From positions 470,536 through 534,535 of the forward strand of contig NW_022985079.1 in the NCBI RefSeq assembly GCF_010015585.1: a stretch of DNA of 64,000 nucleotides, given 5' to 3'. The stretch is from Eremomyces bilateralis CBS 781.70. Taxonomy: Eukaryota; Ascomycota; Dothideomycetes; Eremomycetales; Eremomycetaceae. Under the pieces are notes generated by a model that saw nothing but the letters and a program-made list of their open reading frames with translations, was not told the origin of the DNA and searched no databases. The translations under genes were made by a program, and so were the position numbers. Shown piece by piece: positions 12,294 to 23,102 of the stretch (position 1 is its first letter; each line of letters opens with the position of its first letter).

Positions 12294-14246
12294 TTACACG
12301 CTTTCGGCTCGCTTCTTATCAAACACCTCTGTATGAGTGGCATGTCCCGTAGCTTCCTCAAAATCGTGGTCGTGCGCAACGTCGAACTTCCGATTCTTGT
12401 ACTCTGGCCCCGCCAAGGTCGCAATAATCTGGTACGCGTAGACGCAGCCCATGAAGATGCAGATGACTTTTCCATAGTCGTACCGCTTCGTGTCGCCCTG
12501 TGTTTTACCATGTTAGTGGAACTTCGAGGGTCTAAGATTCGATGAGATTACCTTGGGCGGAAGGGGAAAGCGCTCCCCGATTGTAGATTCGATTGTAGAG
12601 CTCGCACTTGAGACCAAACTTCCGAGTTGGTAGCTGTCGAGCATGTCAGTTGAGCGCTGGGAATAGAAAGGTGGGGGGGATAGAGATGGGTCACATACGA
12701 GGTACCAACGACGAATGTTCGGAAACTGCCAGGGGAAAGTTCCATGAGATGGATCTAAAATTGACAGTTAGTAATGGAAAAGCCAGATTTAGAAGTTTCG
12801 TGATGAAGACGGGGAAAACATGGATCTTCCGTCCCATAAGGGACATCTTTGTTTCACTGAATATGCAGTCAAAAAATTCGTGACTTACAGGGACAACACC
12901 CCAGATACCTTGCACACAAAACTGCTCAAAGAAAGCCGCTGCGATAATGCCGTTATTCGAGACGAAGGTATATGGATACACGAGTGCGCCGCCAATGACA
13001 CAGAAGAAGATGATGGAAAATCGCCGGCCAAAGATTTGTGAGCCGTATCCGACCATCGTTCCGCCAGTGATGGCACCAAGATTGGCGACCACCTGCGTCA
13101 CGGTCACTTTGTCGGAGGAGAAACCGTACTGGTTCTCCAGCAAGGTCGGATAGAGGTCCTGGGAGCCATGGGCCTGCACACTATCAGCACTATCCACTCG
13201 AGGGAGCTTGGTCAACGTACCAAGAAGTTGAGACCGGTCGTAAGGGTGATCAGGTAGAGCAGAAGAAGCCAGTGATTCTTTAGCGCCACCTTGCCCTCCG
13301 CGATGAAGGTCTTGCTAATGTTGTCGCTGGCTTCTCTCACCGCCCGCCGTTCCAGATATGCATTGGTCTCGGGAAGGCACAATCGGAATGCAATGATGAG
13401 CACAGGCGGTCCCGCGCCGAACCAGTAGAGCTATGTGATGTCAGATAAATGATCCCCACGGTATTCAAGTTGCACTGACCGGTCTCCATCCATGGCCTAC
13501 AGTGTTGACGAATGCTCGTGCAAATACCGTCGCCAACAAATACCCGAATGCATACTAGATGTGAATTAGCATAAATGCGTAAAAGGGTTGCGGACATCGA
13601 CTTACGCCTTGCTGCAGCATCCCGGAAATAATTCCTCTCGCTTCCTCTGGGCAGTCTTCCAATGCCGTGGCGGCTGCGTTTCCGTATAGACCTCCCATCG
13701 CAATACCGAAAAGGGCTCTCACCCCCAAAAATTGCTCGTAGGTGTTGCAGAAACCGGTCCCGAGCTCCAGCACAATGAACAAGATGTTGTTCACAACAAA
13801 CTGTCGCCGCTCAGTCAGTCAAGGACAGCGTCAGTTATCAGACGGGAACCTACCGGCCATTTTCGCCCGTAGCGATCGCTAGCAATACCAAAAATGATCG
13901 CACCAACGCTCCGGAGCATTAGCACGGTGGTAATTCCCCAGGTGATATCCGTGTTGGTTTTCCCGAATTCTTTCGCGAGATCGTGGACTGTCAGGGAGAC
14001 GGTGAAGAAGTCGAAAGCGTCCCATGTCCACCCAGCGAAACCCACCAAGAAGAACATCCATTGCTGTCTGTTCAGGAGCCCTAAGACGCGGATGGGATTC
14101 GGGGCTTTGTCCATCGGGGGAACTAACGTCGTGAAACGCGTCGCGATGTATCGTCCAATGGACATGGACTGCGCCGGCGGCTCGTTGGTGTACTGCTGCT
14201 CCAGTCGCTCGTCCTGAGGACTGAGATCGCTGTGTTTCTCAGCCAT
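12294..14246 (-). CDS. MFS monocarboxylate transporter (Jen1-like)
   Basis: Predicted plasma-membrane proton symporter for lactate, pyruvate, acetate or related acids. Eight exons: 14246-13854, 13800-13606, 13554-13480, 13430-13221, 13173-12889, 12754-12699, 12633-12552, 12497-12294, giving 499 residues in frame throughout. Features: a cytosolic N tail, the first helix region WMFFLVGFAGWTWDAFDFFTVSLTVHDLAKEFG, the MFS loop signature GIASDRYGRKWP, the conserved GALYGNAAATALEDCPEEARGIISGMLQQG-like segment (here starting MGGLYG), QDLYPTLLENQYGF, and the tail STIGERFPLPPKGDTKRYDYGK. The QDLYPT and ALEDCP segments are typical of the Jen1 group. Regulation was not visible in the sequence. Substrate is by family only. 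Confidence 0.93.
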
Positions 14247-16479
14247 GGCGACGAGAAGAATTCAAAGAGGGCCTCGTGATTGAGACGTTGAATCCTTGTT
14301 TCCAAGCTCTTGAAGCGGCGCAATCAAGTCCGCAATATATCGGCAACTGATAGTAGTACAAGCGCACTCGGAAACAAAGTTGAAGCGTCTGGAATTTTGA
14401 TCAGAGCATTGGGAGGGGGGATGGATTTTAAACAACATCAATGGGGATTCTGCAACCTTCGGCTGTTGATCGCCAACTCGGCAGCTTCGCTCCAACTCTC
14501 CAACTTCCCCGGTTGTCTGCGCTAAAGTCCGAGTGTGTGATGCACGCTAAATGGTTCAGTTGTTAGCGGTTGGTGTAGCGTTGTGTCAACCGAACTAGTA
14601 GTCGACATTACATGTCAAGCATGAGTAGTTTAATTCTACTACGTACACGCCTAATTAGTGCTTGAAGTGTGCGGGTTTAATGGATCTAGGGGTATCTTAT
14701 GGTAAGTAATAAGTAGTTAGTAAGTTATTTCCGGAGATATTAGCCTCTACACCACTCCACTTCTCTAAAAGTCGCCAAACCTCGTCACCCTCCACTCGAA
14801 AACATTTCACTACTGCGGGTCTCGCGGTCCCTCTAAGCACATTGTGATCGCCGATCCCCCAACGGGCTTTCTCTATACCCATCCGAAGCGGCAAAGGGGC
14901 CGGTAATAAAAGACTCCTAAGTCCAAACTGTCGTCAGTGTCGTCAGTGCCGTGTGAGTGGACGGACCTCACGGAGTTGGAGCATCATGGGGAAGGTTTAG
15001 GGCATCCATCACAATCTATGTGATGGCGGTAGCAGCATCGGCATCGCTCGCGGGTGGCAAATTCAGCCAATTACGACGATCAATGAGCGAAGCCGAGATG
15101 TAGATTCTGCAGGACAGCAGGGAAGAGGCTGGGAAATGGGATGGAGGCGGGACTGGGGAAGAGGGTGAACGCGCGGGGTGAACTAGCCCACCATTTGCTG
15201 TCCATCAGGGACTCGGGGACCAGGGTCGACTTGCTTCGACGACCAGTTCCGTTCGAGCGAGCGTCTATTAACTCTCCAGTATTCCCGTATTATCTCCGCA
15301 TTTGCTTGGAACATTTGAATGAATGGGAGATGATAGCGCGTTGCGAAGCACCCCACAAACTCCACCTGGGGTTCTCCTATCCTCCTCATGACCAGTCCAG
15401 CGACACCAAGTGCACCGTTCACTCGACCTAAAAGAACCGAACCGTATCAATATCATGATGTCGTATGCGAGGAAGATTTTAGTGAAGACGCTAGCAATCC
15501 CGAGTGACCGTTGTTCCACAAACCAGGCGCACTAGCGTATCTGGGCGTGTCTGGGCATGACTTAGCCCGCGACTTAACTCCCGTGCCGATGCTGGGCAAA
15601 GCCTTCATTCATCCACACTCCGCGGGATCAACAGGCAGGGACTCGGCAAACGACGCCAAACTACGCCAGTGGCGCCTTTTGAGAATAGCTTGGTCTGTTT
15701 GGTGATGTCCAAGAATTCTTGATCTGACCTCACATTAAATCTGATCGACAGCAATTGGCCTGGATCACGACGAGCCATGCGGCATGACGAATGAGATGAT
15801 GGCCAGAACGTTGCCTACGTCGTTGAGCACTTGGGATAGGGCTGTGGGATTGGATCGTCTAACTTCAATAACCTCCAGCTCTCACAAAGTCCACCATAGT
15901 TGATGGTTTACATACTTCCAGTCCATCTCGTGTCGTAACTCGAAGTGTGGTGATCTAAGCATCAAACCGACGGTTTTGTGATCTCCAAACATCACTGGGA
16001 CCTTATCGATAGCCGAGTCCCCGAGCCCCTGGAATTGGACAGGGCGAATCGGTTGCGGATAGCCTCCTGTCCATTTTCTCCTCGTCCTCCCCTCGGTCTG
16101 GCCTGTATGCTGTAACTGAGCCTTGTGGCTGTGCCTTGTGGCTGGTATTTCAAGTACCTTCCAGCCTTCCACGGACCAAACCACTTCTTCACGTCCATCG
16201 CCTTCCCTTCCTGTTCTCAACTCACAAGGCTCATCGTCTTAGTTATGCCACATATGCTGTGACTTTTCGTTTTCCAGTGATTTTCCAGCTCACACCTGTA
16301 GCGTATGGTTTCATGCTATAAAGATGCTTGAGTTCACGCCAGCTGCTTTGATTCCTTTTAATGATGCTGCGTTGCCATGCAATTTTCTGCTCGGTTTCTC
16401 TCCTATGTAGTGTAGTTACTTCTCATCGACTTGGTTTGTTTCATCATCCTGCGAATGTTCTTCACTCAAATCATTTCCC

Positions 16480-16550
16480 TTTCACATTTCCCTTCCCATT
16501 TCCCTTCCCATTTCCCTTCCCATTTCCGTTCTCATTTCCCTTTCTCATGC
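16480..16550. repeat. Short tandem repeat, CCTTCCCATTT units
   Basis: About four to five 11-12-base units built from TTTCCCTTCCCA, degenerating at the 3' end to TTCCGTTCTCA. The same bases read as FPFPFP or SHFPSHFP in translation, which explains the false ORFs here. All-pyrimidine on the + strand apart from single A residues. Confidence 0.85.
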
Positions 16551-17247
16551 CCCGATTTCCATCTCAAACCAGCACAGCATCATTCACAAAAGCATGGGAA
16601 TGGCAATTGGGGGGTGCAGCTGACGATGCATTCGAGCTGAAGCGTTGGGGACTCCTTTTCGAACTATTGGAGAGGCCACTTGGTTGAGACTGCATTCATC
16701 CCAATCACTCCCAGGGTCCTCACCACCTCAACAATCCAAATAGGAGTGCTTGTCCCCTTTTTCAGCTTTCACGATCTCCCTTATTTCGTACGCTACAACA
16801 TCCGCTCAAATTGCTCCTTCCAGGTCGGAGGAAGCGAGAGCAGAGATCTTCTTCACCTGTCGCGCCTTTCCTAATTGCCAGTTGCATTCCATGGGCTCAC
16901 TACCTGTGCCCTTCAGCTTGCGCAGAACTGCGCTCGATTTGTAGTGGTTGAGGTACTGACTGTCCGTGCTCAGCCCAAATTTCATGCAACCCTTTCAAAA
17001 CGAGCCTCTTTCTGCTCGTCTGAACTCGCATTCCTTTCTCCACACTCTGTTGCAGCATCGTCTACTCGAGCTCATTGTTATGCAGAGGTTGTATAAGAGT
17101 CCCCCCGCCCCCAAAGCAGATTTATTAGACAAATTCGATCCTCATTCACCCTGACTACAAGTCTCGTGACTCTCATGCTGTTGTGTGGCCGTACTAGGGC
17201 TCCTGGAGCTATGACCACCCTCCAAACCTTTGCGCCCTTTTCTCATC

Positions 17248-17515
17248 ACTCTACTGGATAGTCCTCACGATACACCGGTTCAACCGAACTTTGTGATGGA
17301 GCGATCCCTTTCCAATCCTCATGATAGGACCTCCCGTGGTTTCTCTCTGATTTCTTGTGACTCATTCCCTTACCGCAAACTCTACTGGATAGTCCTCCAC
17401 GGTAGACTGGTTCGATCTCTCAGCTCGTGTATTCTCCTATCTCGCAATCGAGCACGGCCACCCTTTTGCAGAATTTGCCGGCCAGTCCTCCATGATAGTA
17501 TGGTTCAACCTCACT
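17248..17515. repeat. Degenerate repeat around TCTACTGGATAGTCCTC
   Basis: The string CTCTACTGGATAGTCCTC occurs at about 17249 and 17379, each followed by an ACGRTANACYGGTTC-like segment. A weaker third copy is at about 17475 (GGCCAGTCCTCCATGATAGTATGGTTCAACC). Spacing is about 130 then 100 bases, so this is a diverged tandem repeat rather than a regular satellite. Confidence 0.6.
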
Positions 17516-17689
17516 GTGTGATGAAGTTATTCCTTTTCCAGCCCCCAAGATCGGAGTGATCCGTGGATCTCGTGTGATGCCAGAGCCCGACTGTCGAGGG
17601 TCAGCTCCCCCCTCGAACGTAAATACCAGTTCGTCCCCCGTTTCTTTCTTGACTTTCTTTCTTTTCCTTCATAGGCAACCGACTGAGCC

Positions 17690-17900
17690 TTCGACCGCCG
17701 ACCGCAAAGCCGCTATTCACCACCCCAGTGCCACGACAAAGCCGCCACCGACGGCGCCCGACCGCAAAGACACGATCAACCGTGCATCCGACGCCGCAAA
17801 GACGCGATCAACTGTGCATCCCACGAAGCCACTCCCGAGAGCGCATCGACAAAGCCGCCATCAACGGCGCCCGACCGCAACCCTCGCCCGAGAGCACCGC
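17690..17900. repeat. Degenerate repeat rich in CGCAAAGCCGC / CGACCGCAAAG
   Basis: The words GCCCGACCGCAA, AAAGCCGCCA and GCAAAGACRCGATCAAC recur two to four times with variable spacing; for example ACGGCGCCCGACCGCAA is found near 17751 and again near 17865. It is GC-rich compared with the flanking pyrimidine tract. Two overlapping frames stay open because of the repeat, which is not evidence of coding. Confidence 0.6.
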
Positions 17901-18289
17901 CCTGGACCTCATCGTCTCTCGGTACGTAGCCTTCACTACTTGATGACAACCAACATCTCAGTAGACCGTCACCGCCCGTAGGCCGCTATCAACAGAGCCT
18001 TCATCGACCGGAAAAGCCGCGATCAACCGCGCCACGACCGAAAACCGTCACCGACGAGGCGCTATGAGGGCGTGAGCCGCTTCGCTTCATGTAGAGCGCT
18101 GCCCGAAAGCCGTCAACCGACGAGGCACCAGAGGGCCCGGCAAACCTCTTTAAACACCGCGGGTGACGAATGGACTCTGCACCTCCACGTGGTGTCACCT
18201 GGTAACTCAGTGAGCGCAAGCTTGCTGAGGCCAACGCAGAGACGACCCCCTTTACCTGTGAGTTGTTCCCAGTCTTCAGTTCTCACCTC

Positions 18290-18805
18290 GTCTCGCCATG
18301 TCGTTACAGTCTTGCCATGTCATCGCCCTCCTGCCATGTCGTCGTCCTCTTGCCACGCTGTCCTCCTCTTGCCACGCTGTCCTCCTCTTGCCACGCTGTC
18401 CTCCTCTTACCATGTCGTTGTCTTGCCATGTCGTCGTCTTATCATGTCGCCGTCTTATCATGTCGCCGTCTTGCCATGTCGTGCCATGTTGTGCTATGTC
18501 GTCGCCTTCCTATCATGCCATCGTTGTCTTGCCATGTTGTCGTCCGTGGCTTGTCGTGTCATGTCGTTGTAGTCTTTCCATGTCATAGTTGTCTTGCTAT
18601 CATCATTGTCTTGCCATGTCGTTGTAGTCGCGCCATGCCGCTGTCTTGCCATGACCTCGTTGTCTAGCCATGTTGTCGTGTCGGTATGTTGTCGTGTCGG
18701 TATGTTCTCGTGTCAGTATGTTCTCGTGTCAGTATGCTGTCGTGTGGGTATATTCGTGTTAGTATGTTGTCGTGTGTCGGTATTTTGTCGTGTTAGGTTA
18801 CCCTG
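18290..18805. repeat. Compound minisatellite (19-mer, then 16-mers)
   Basis: About 500 bases of tandem arrays. Three perfect copies of the 19-mer CTTGCCACGCTGTCCTCCT lie at 18349-18405. They are followed by ATCATGTCGCCGTCTT-type 16-mers (two perfect), then irregular CCATGTCGTTGTCTTG units. From about 18690 to 18805 there are about seven units of GTATGTTGTCGTGTCG (16 bases, some shortened). The whole array is low in A. Long parallel ORFs of the form MSCHVVVL come from the repeat. Confidence 0.85.
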
Positions 18806-20371
18806 TCCCCTAGTTGTCATACCAATCCATTGCTTCCTCCATATCAGTCTGTTCCTGTTGTTGGCCTAGTCAGTTACATGGCCCCTCCCACTCCATGTCT
18901 CTTCATCTGATTGTGACCATGTTCATGTCTTTTTCAGCTCTATCAGGACCTTGTCGCTGTCAGATGTCTCCAGCATTCCTTTTCCACTTATCATCATTCC
19001 ATGAGAATGTCATTGTGGTCTCTTGCGATCTCGTTTTGCCATGTTGGCAGCTTGATGTGCCTTTTAGTTCACGATCTCAGCATTGCGGTCTGCTGGAACC
19101 AGTGGATGTTGCTTGTGACGTCCGTTGAAGTATTCCGGGACATAATACCGTTCGATGGTGTATTTGGTACGGAGAAAATTAGCATATGTGAGGATCATCC
19201 CCCCAATCCTCTCGACTGAAAAGATATCCTCCTGATTCCTAGACATACTCAGGAACCATTTTTTCGCTCTCTGCTATTCCTCGCCAGAGGCTTCATCCAT
19301 GCATGTCCGTGACTCTTGTGCAATCCTATCTCAAGCAGCGCCAAAGTCTCGTAGAGAAATTCTATGTGCCCACGTGCTATGCGATATCTCGAGGGAAGCC
19401 GTTTTCGCAAACGTGTGGTCGATTCGCGCTGATGAAACTTGAAGCATCAATCGGGTGGCTCGATAGAGGCTTTGAGGGACGATTTATCTACAAGCTGCTA
19501 TGGCCGGGTATCGTGCTGTTGGAGAGAACTGTAACCGAAGGGTACGATCGATGTCAGCTGGTATTGACCGAGCCTCGACGGACTATTGAGCAGAAAAAAA
19601 GTATAGACGTGCAGATTCGATAGTTACTATAAACTAAAAAGTGAGTAGCGACTAGATCGCGTCGAGGCCATACCATTTGTCCCCGAGAGTTAGCGGGAAG
19701 GAGAGGCGGAGACAAAAGCTCAGAACCCATCAACCAGGTGCCGAAATCCGGGGGAGCGGAGGTATTGATCTAATATTTCAAGTCGAGTCGACTTAAATCC
19801 AGTAATACGGGTACAGTCTCTGGATGCGAAGATCATTCCTAGTTACTCTCTCCATTTCAGTCTTCATGCCTTCCTACTTCAGAAAAAGTCCCGTTGCCAT
19901 TTCTCTAGGCTGATACCGTCACCTTGAAGGGCGCACATAACAAGATTTTATGCAAGCGACAATTGTTGTGATGGATAATGTCTCTGGATAATGTCTCTGG
20001 AGAATGGCGATAATTGAAGCGGGACAGATCATCGCGCAAGCTCAAGGTGAATTGTCATGATTAAGGATTCTCATTATTATTTGTAGCTAGATTTGGGGGA
20101 GAAATGACCGAAAATATAATAAATCTACCTCAACTCTGAAGGAAAATATTCTTGTTGCGCATTACCAGGGCGCAAAATAATACTAAGGGAATATTTGATA
20201 TGTTGACTGAAGTCGCTATTATTGCAGAACATGCGATTTGGAACCGGCAGACCTATTCACTCCGGGCGGTGGCCTGATAACTGCCAATATGATGGCGCAG
20301 TGAACGTGAACTGCGAATGCGAAAGCTGCCGTCTTTCCGGCCGAGCGTCGGTAGAAAAGGTAGGAATATTC

Positions 20372-21034
20372 TTATATTTTAGCTCGCTGCACCCTACCAT
20401 CGCTTCGGATCCGGAGTTTCTTTGGCATTTTTCTTCGTCCTGAGGCGACCTTGAACTCGGGGGAGTTGGTTTCGGAAGAGAGTCCTCGAATTCTGGTAGG
20501 GGAGACGGCCTGTTTGAACTGCGGAAGCTTGCCGTTTTCTGATCCGGGGATATTTGGCCCAACTCGCTGTGCAGCGGCGCTCCAATCTGACCTTGAGTCC
20601 GAAGGTGTCCCGTTGAGTAATGTCGTCGACTGTTCATCGGGGCCCCATGGCCCCCCACGGATGAGAGGTATAATTTTGGATCTGATGACGGGATCTTGGT
20701 CAATGTACTCAGGTCTTCCATGGTCACTGCCATGGCTCTCAGAGCTGAGTCTGACGAGGCATTGCGTAGCACGGAGTCTTGAGGAGGAGGGTGACGATGC
20801 TCGGCCACTTGGCATTGGGAGAGGCAATAGATAGGTTTCGTCGCATTCGGCGGCGACGTCACTCGCCAGTCGTTGCGGATATTGTTTTGATTTTGGTCTG
20901 CCTGTGGTGGACATTTGGATCCGAAAATCTTTGCCGGAGATGTTGACGCCCGGGTGCTCACGACTGAATCTTGTAGGGCTCGATTTCTGCGTATGACTGA
21001 GGGCGTCTGATAATGACCTTGGGCCTTTGAGCAA
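20372..21034 (-). CDS. Hypothetical open frame, possible 3' exon of the BTB gene
   Basis: A 220-codon minus-strand frame with a Ser/Pro/Arg-rich product ending RKMPKKLRIRSDGRVQRAKI. There is no ATG at its 5' end, so it is not a free-standing gene as it stands. A GTAGGT donor at 21130 and an acceptor ending at 21025 would join it in frame to the BTB gene upstream (490 codons in total). An overlapping 289-codon frame is also open over the same bases. I do not recognise a domain, and the splice lacks a clear branch point. Confidence 0.3.
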   Translation of the reverse strand: MLKGPRSLSDALSHTQKSSPTRFSREHPGVNISGKDFRIQMSTTGRPKSKQYPQRLASDVAAECDETYLLPLPMPSGRASSPSSSRLRATQCLVRLSSESHGSDHGRPEYIDQDPVIRSKIIPLIRGGPWGPDEQSTTLLNGTPSDSRSDWSAAAQRVGPNIPGSENGKLPQFKQAVSPTRIRGLSSETNSPEFKVASGRRKMPKKLRIRSDGRVQRAKI

Positions 21035-21122
21035 ACATTCCTTGTCATTCCTCGCACAACAAGAAAGGTTGGTTGAGAATACGGACAGGACTTACGGGGG
21101 TAAACGACAGTAAAGGAATGGA

Positions 21123-21947
21123 TCACCTACCCATTCTGCCCTTGCTTTTCCTTCTTGCTAGGCAAGCTTCACCTTCGGCATGGCCATGGTACTCACAGGC
21201 TTTCCTGGGTTCCGTAGGGTCATCGAAGAGCATCGCACCGCTACCATCTCTGATCGCGTTCACAAGAGCTACGGCAAAGCCTAGCCCGTCTTCGCCCTCA
21301 AAGCAGCGTTGATATGATTGAGCATTTTCGACAGTCTCAGGGGCCATAATCTGACGAGCGGCAATTTTAATCATCAACTTCCGAAAGGGATCCATTTCTT
21401 CTAAAATATTGGCCAATGTTCCTAGCCTCTCTGGGGTGCCTTTATTCGTCTCTTTACTTCTAGGCGAACGTCCATATAGGGTGCACAGCTCTTCAGCATC
21501 GGGGACAAGCCCGCTCAGGTTCAAGCTTTGCCGGTAGCTATCCATGGCTAAATCCATCATCAGCGGCATTTCAAAATGGTAGCAAAGAAGATATAGGCCA
21601 TGACATGCGACAGCGTGCTCATATTGTGCCAACGGATCCGGCAAAACGGTGGGGGAATCCAGGTTTCCTTGATAGAGACATTTGACCAGGAGGACAAATC
21701 CGGCAGCGGAGTGCTGTGGAAGCTCGAGTCTCAAAGGACTTTGCGCTGCCGCTTCGCCACAATCACCTTTGGTCGGCGCTTCACCACGACGGCCATGTTC
21801 AGTGACGCTAAGTTCATGCGCGAACCAGGAGCTGTGATAGCACAAAAGCTTCAGGTGGACACTCCAGTATCCGCGGTTCGTACCAATGTAGAAGTCGACC
21901 AATGGTCCAGACAGCAACCTGGCGTTGAACTTAGCCTTCGCTGGCAC
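21123..21947 (-). CDS. BTB/POZ-domain protein, 5' end unresolved
   Basis: The N-terminal part reads LLSGPLVDFYIGTNRGYWSVHLKLLCYHSSWFAHEL, which resembles the BTB fold segment (DVxFxVG..., HKxxLxxxSxxF) of the large, rapidly evolving BTB families of filamentous ascomycetes. It is followed by LVKCLYQGNLDSP (the 'YTG' region) and a helical C-terminal half. Such proteins can act as CUL3 adaptors or simply as dimerisation modules; no partner domain is seen. The frame opens with GTG; the sequence just upstream has CTAACTAAC and TGCCAG, so a first exon probably lies further 5' and was not placed. A 39-base segment beginning GTGAGT near the 3' end could be skipped without changing frame, but is short for an intron. 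The gene may continue into the frame ending at 20372. Confidence 0.6.
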   Translation of the reverse strand: MPAKAKFNARLLSGPLVDFYIGTNRGYWSVHLKLLCYHSSWFAHELSVTEHGRRGEAPTKGDCGEAAAQSPLRLELPQHSAAGFVLLVKCLYQGNLDSPTVLPDPLAQYEHAVACHGLYLLCYHFEMPLMMDLAMDSYRQSLNLSGLVPDAEELCTLYGRSPRSKETNKGTPERLGTLANILEEMDPFRKLMIKIAARQIMAPETVENAQSYQRCFEGEDGLGFAVALVNAIRDGSGAMLFDDPTEPRKACEYHGHAEGEACLARRKSKGRMGR

Positions 21948-23102
21948 AGGAAGTGGATGAAAAGCGAGAAGGTTAGTTAGAGGGAGGAGTGAAAGAGCAC
22001 GGCGTTGCGGTGTAATGAATAATGATGCTGTCTTCGCCGGAACTGTATGCTATCTGGGCGCATTTTGTGTGTCGGACCTGATGGGTCTTGACGTCTTGTT
22101 TATGATGCGCAAAGGGGCAGCCACTCAACTCAGTCTCCGCTTGATGAGGCACGCCATGGGACAGGACAAAACTAGAACTTTACATACTCAGCGAACGAAG
22201 CCGCACTCTGTTCACCCATGTTTCCGTAATCGCTAGCCATACGGACCAAGGCAGGGCGGGTGTTTGGGTAGGCGAAGTCGCGGAAATACACCGGGACTAC
22301 GCCACCTCCGTTTCGACGACGCATGGGTGGACAGAGCTAAAGTTCAGTACCAGATACTGGTATCATTCCGCCTTCCGGAGACCGCAAAGGAAAAAGTCAT
22401 CTTTTGAGCAAATTATTGGTAAGAAGAACTAGACGTAAGACGACATTGAATAACTTGGTTGCGAAGATGGAAGTTTTGAATGGAATCACGGAAACTTGTT
22501 TTCTGTCGGCGGAGAGGTAATATGCACCACCCTGATAAGTAGCAAATGAGAGTTTGGGGGGTGTTGAGCGGAGCGGAGCTGGTGAGTCGTGGTTCGAGTT
22601 CTGATGATCGAGTGATCTTTCAAAATCACTTGCAGTACGAGAGGAAAATGGTAAAAAATTAGGTGCGCTGAAACTATTGGATAATAAAATACGCTAGCCC
22701 ATAATACGTAAAATTCAATGGCAATGGCAAATTTAACTGGCTAGAAATGCCCTGGATGAAACGCTAATTTTTGTACTAAGACATACCTCTACCCCCAAGT
22801 GACCTGAAACACAGGGCGCCAGGTTGGACTTACCTCCTTATCCAGCCAGTGCGCTCCAGTCATGTGACTGCTGATATTTGTATCTCTATGCCTTGGTGCC
22901 TGATATTCAGATCAGGACCCACAATCTGTCACGGTGTCTGCTGTCCATATCATCCATCTCGCGGCCAAGCAAGTGTTCGACCAGCATATTTCCTCCATCT
23001 TCTTAGCGTTGCTCAGAACCGGCGAATGCTTCGTGAATACTTCCTGAACCTCCTACGCAAATCCTCCGACTCAGTCTCGAAGAACGCCCCCGAGCGACAA
23101 TC
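21948..23102. other. Divergent intergenic region
   Basis: Between the BTB gene (-) and the thioredoxin gene (+). It probably contains the first exon of the BTB gene; a minus-strand ATG near 22235 starts MASDYGNMGEQSAASFAE and is followed by GTATGT, but the phase does not fit the downstream exon. No repeat or RNA recognised. Confidence 0.4.

Larger units (their letters stand above)
14247..20371. other. Gene-poor region with minisatellites
   Basis: About 6.1 kb in which I find no gene with recognisable protein or splicing. Short open frames are scattered and mutually overlapping. 14.3-16.2 kb has ordinary composition. 16.3-19.1 kb is strongly T+C-rich on the + strand and holds several tandem arrays (listed separately). 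19.1-20.3 kb returns to mixed composition, with a short TCTCTGGA(T/G)AATG repeat near 19975-20010. It could host a long non-coding RNA, but nothing proves it. Confidence 0.6.

Noticed and set aside
18290-18805. CRISPR-like direct repeats
   Set aside because: Eukaryotic DNA; the units are contiguous without unique spacers, so it is a minisatellite.
18263-18869. Several parallel open frames with MSCHVV-type repeats
   Set aside because: They arise from the minisatellite, whose units lack stops; there is no start context, domain or splice signal.
19303-19623. 106-codon plus-strand frame (MSVTLVQSYLKQRQ...)
   Set aside because: Starts with ATG but shows no domain, no promoter signal and no splice partners; isolated at the edge of the repeat tract.
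14247-20371. Secondary-metabolite or transposon gene in the gene-poor region
   Set aside because: No frame with recognisable domains, no terminal repeats, and no remnant I could name on either strand.
20257-21126. 289-codon minus-strand frame as the BTB 3' exon
   Set aside because: It overlaps the 220-codon frame and has no phase-compatible splice with a better site; the other frame has a more protein-like basic tail. Not excluded with certainty.
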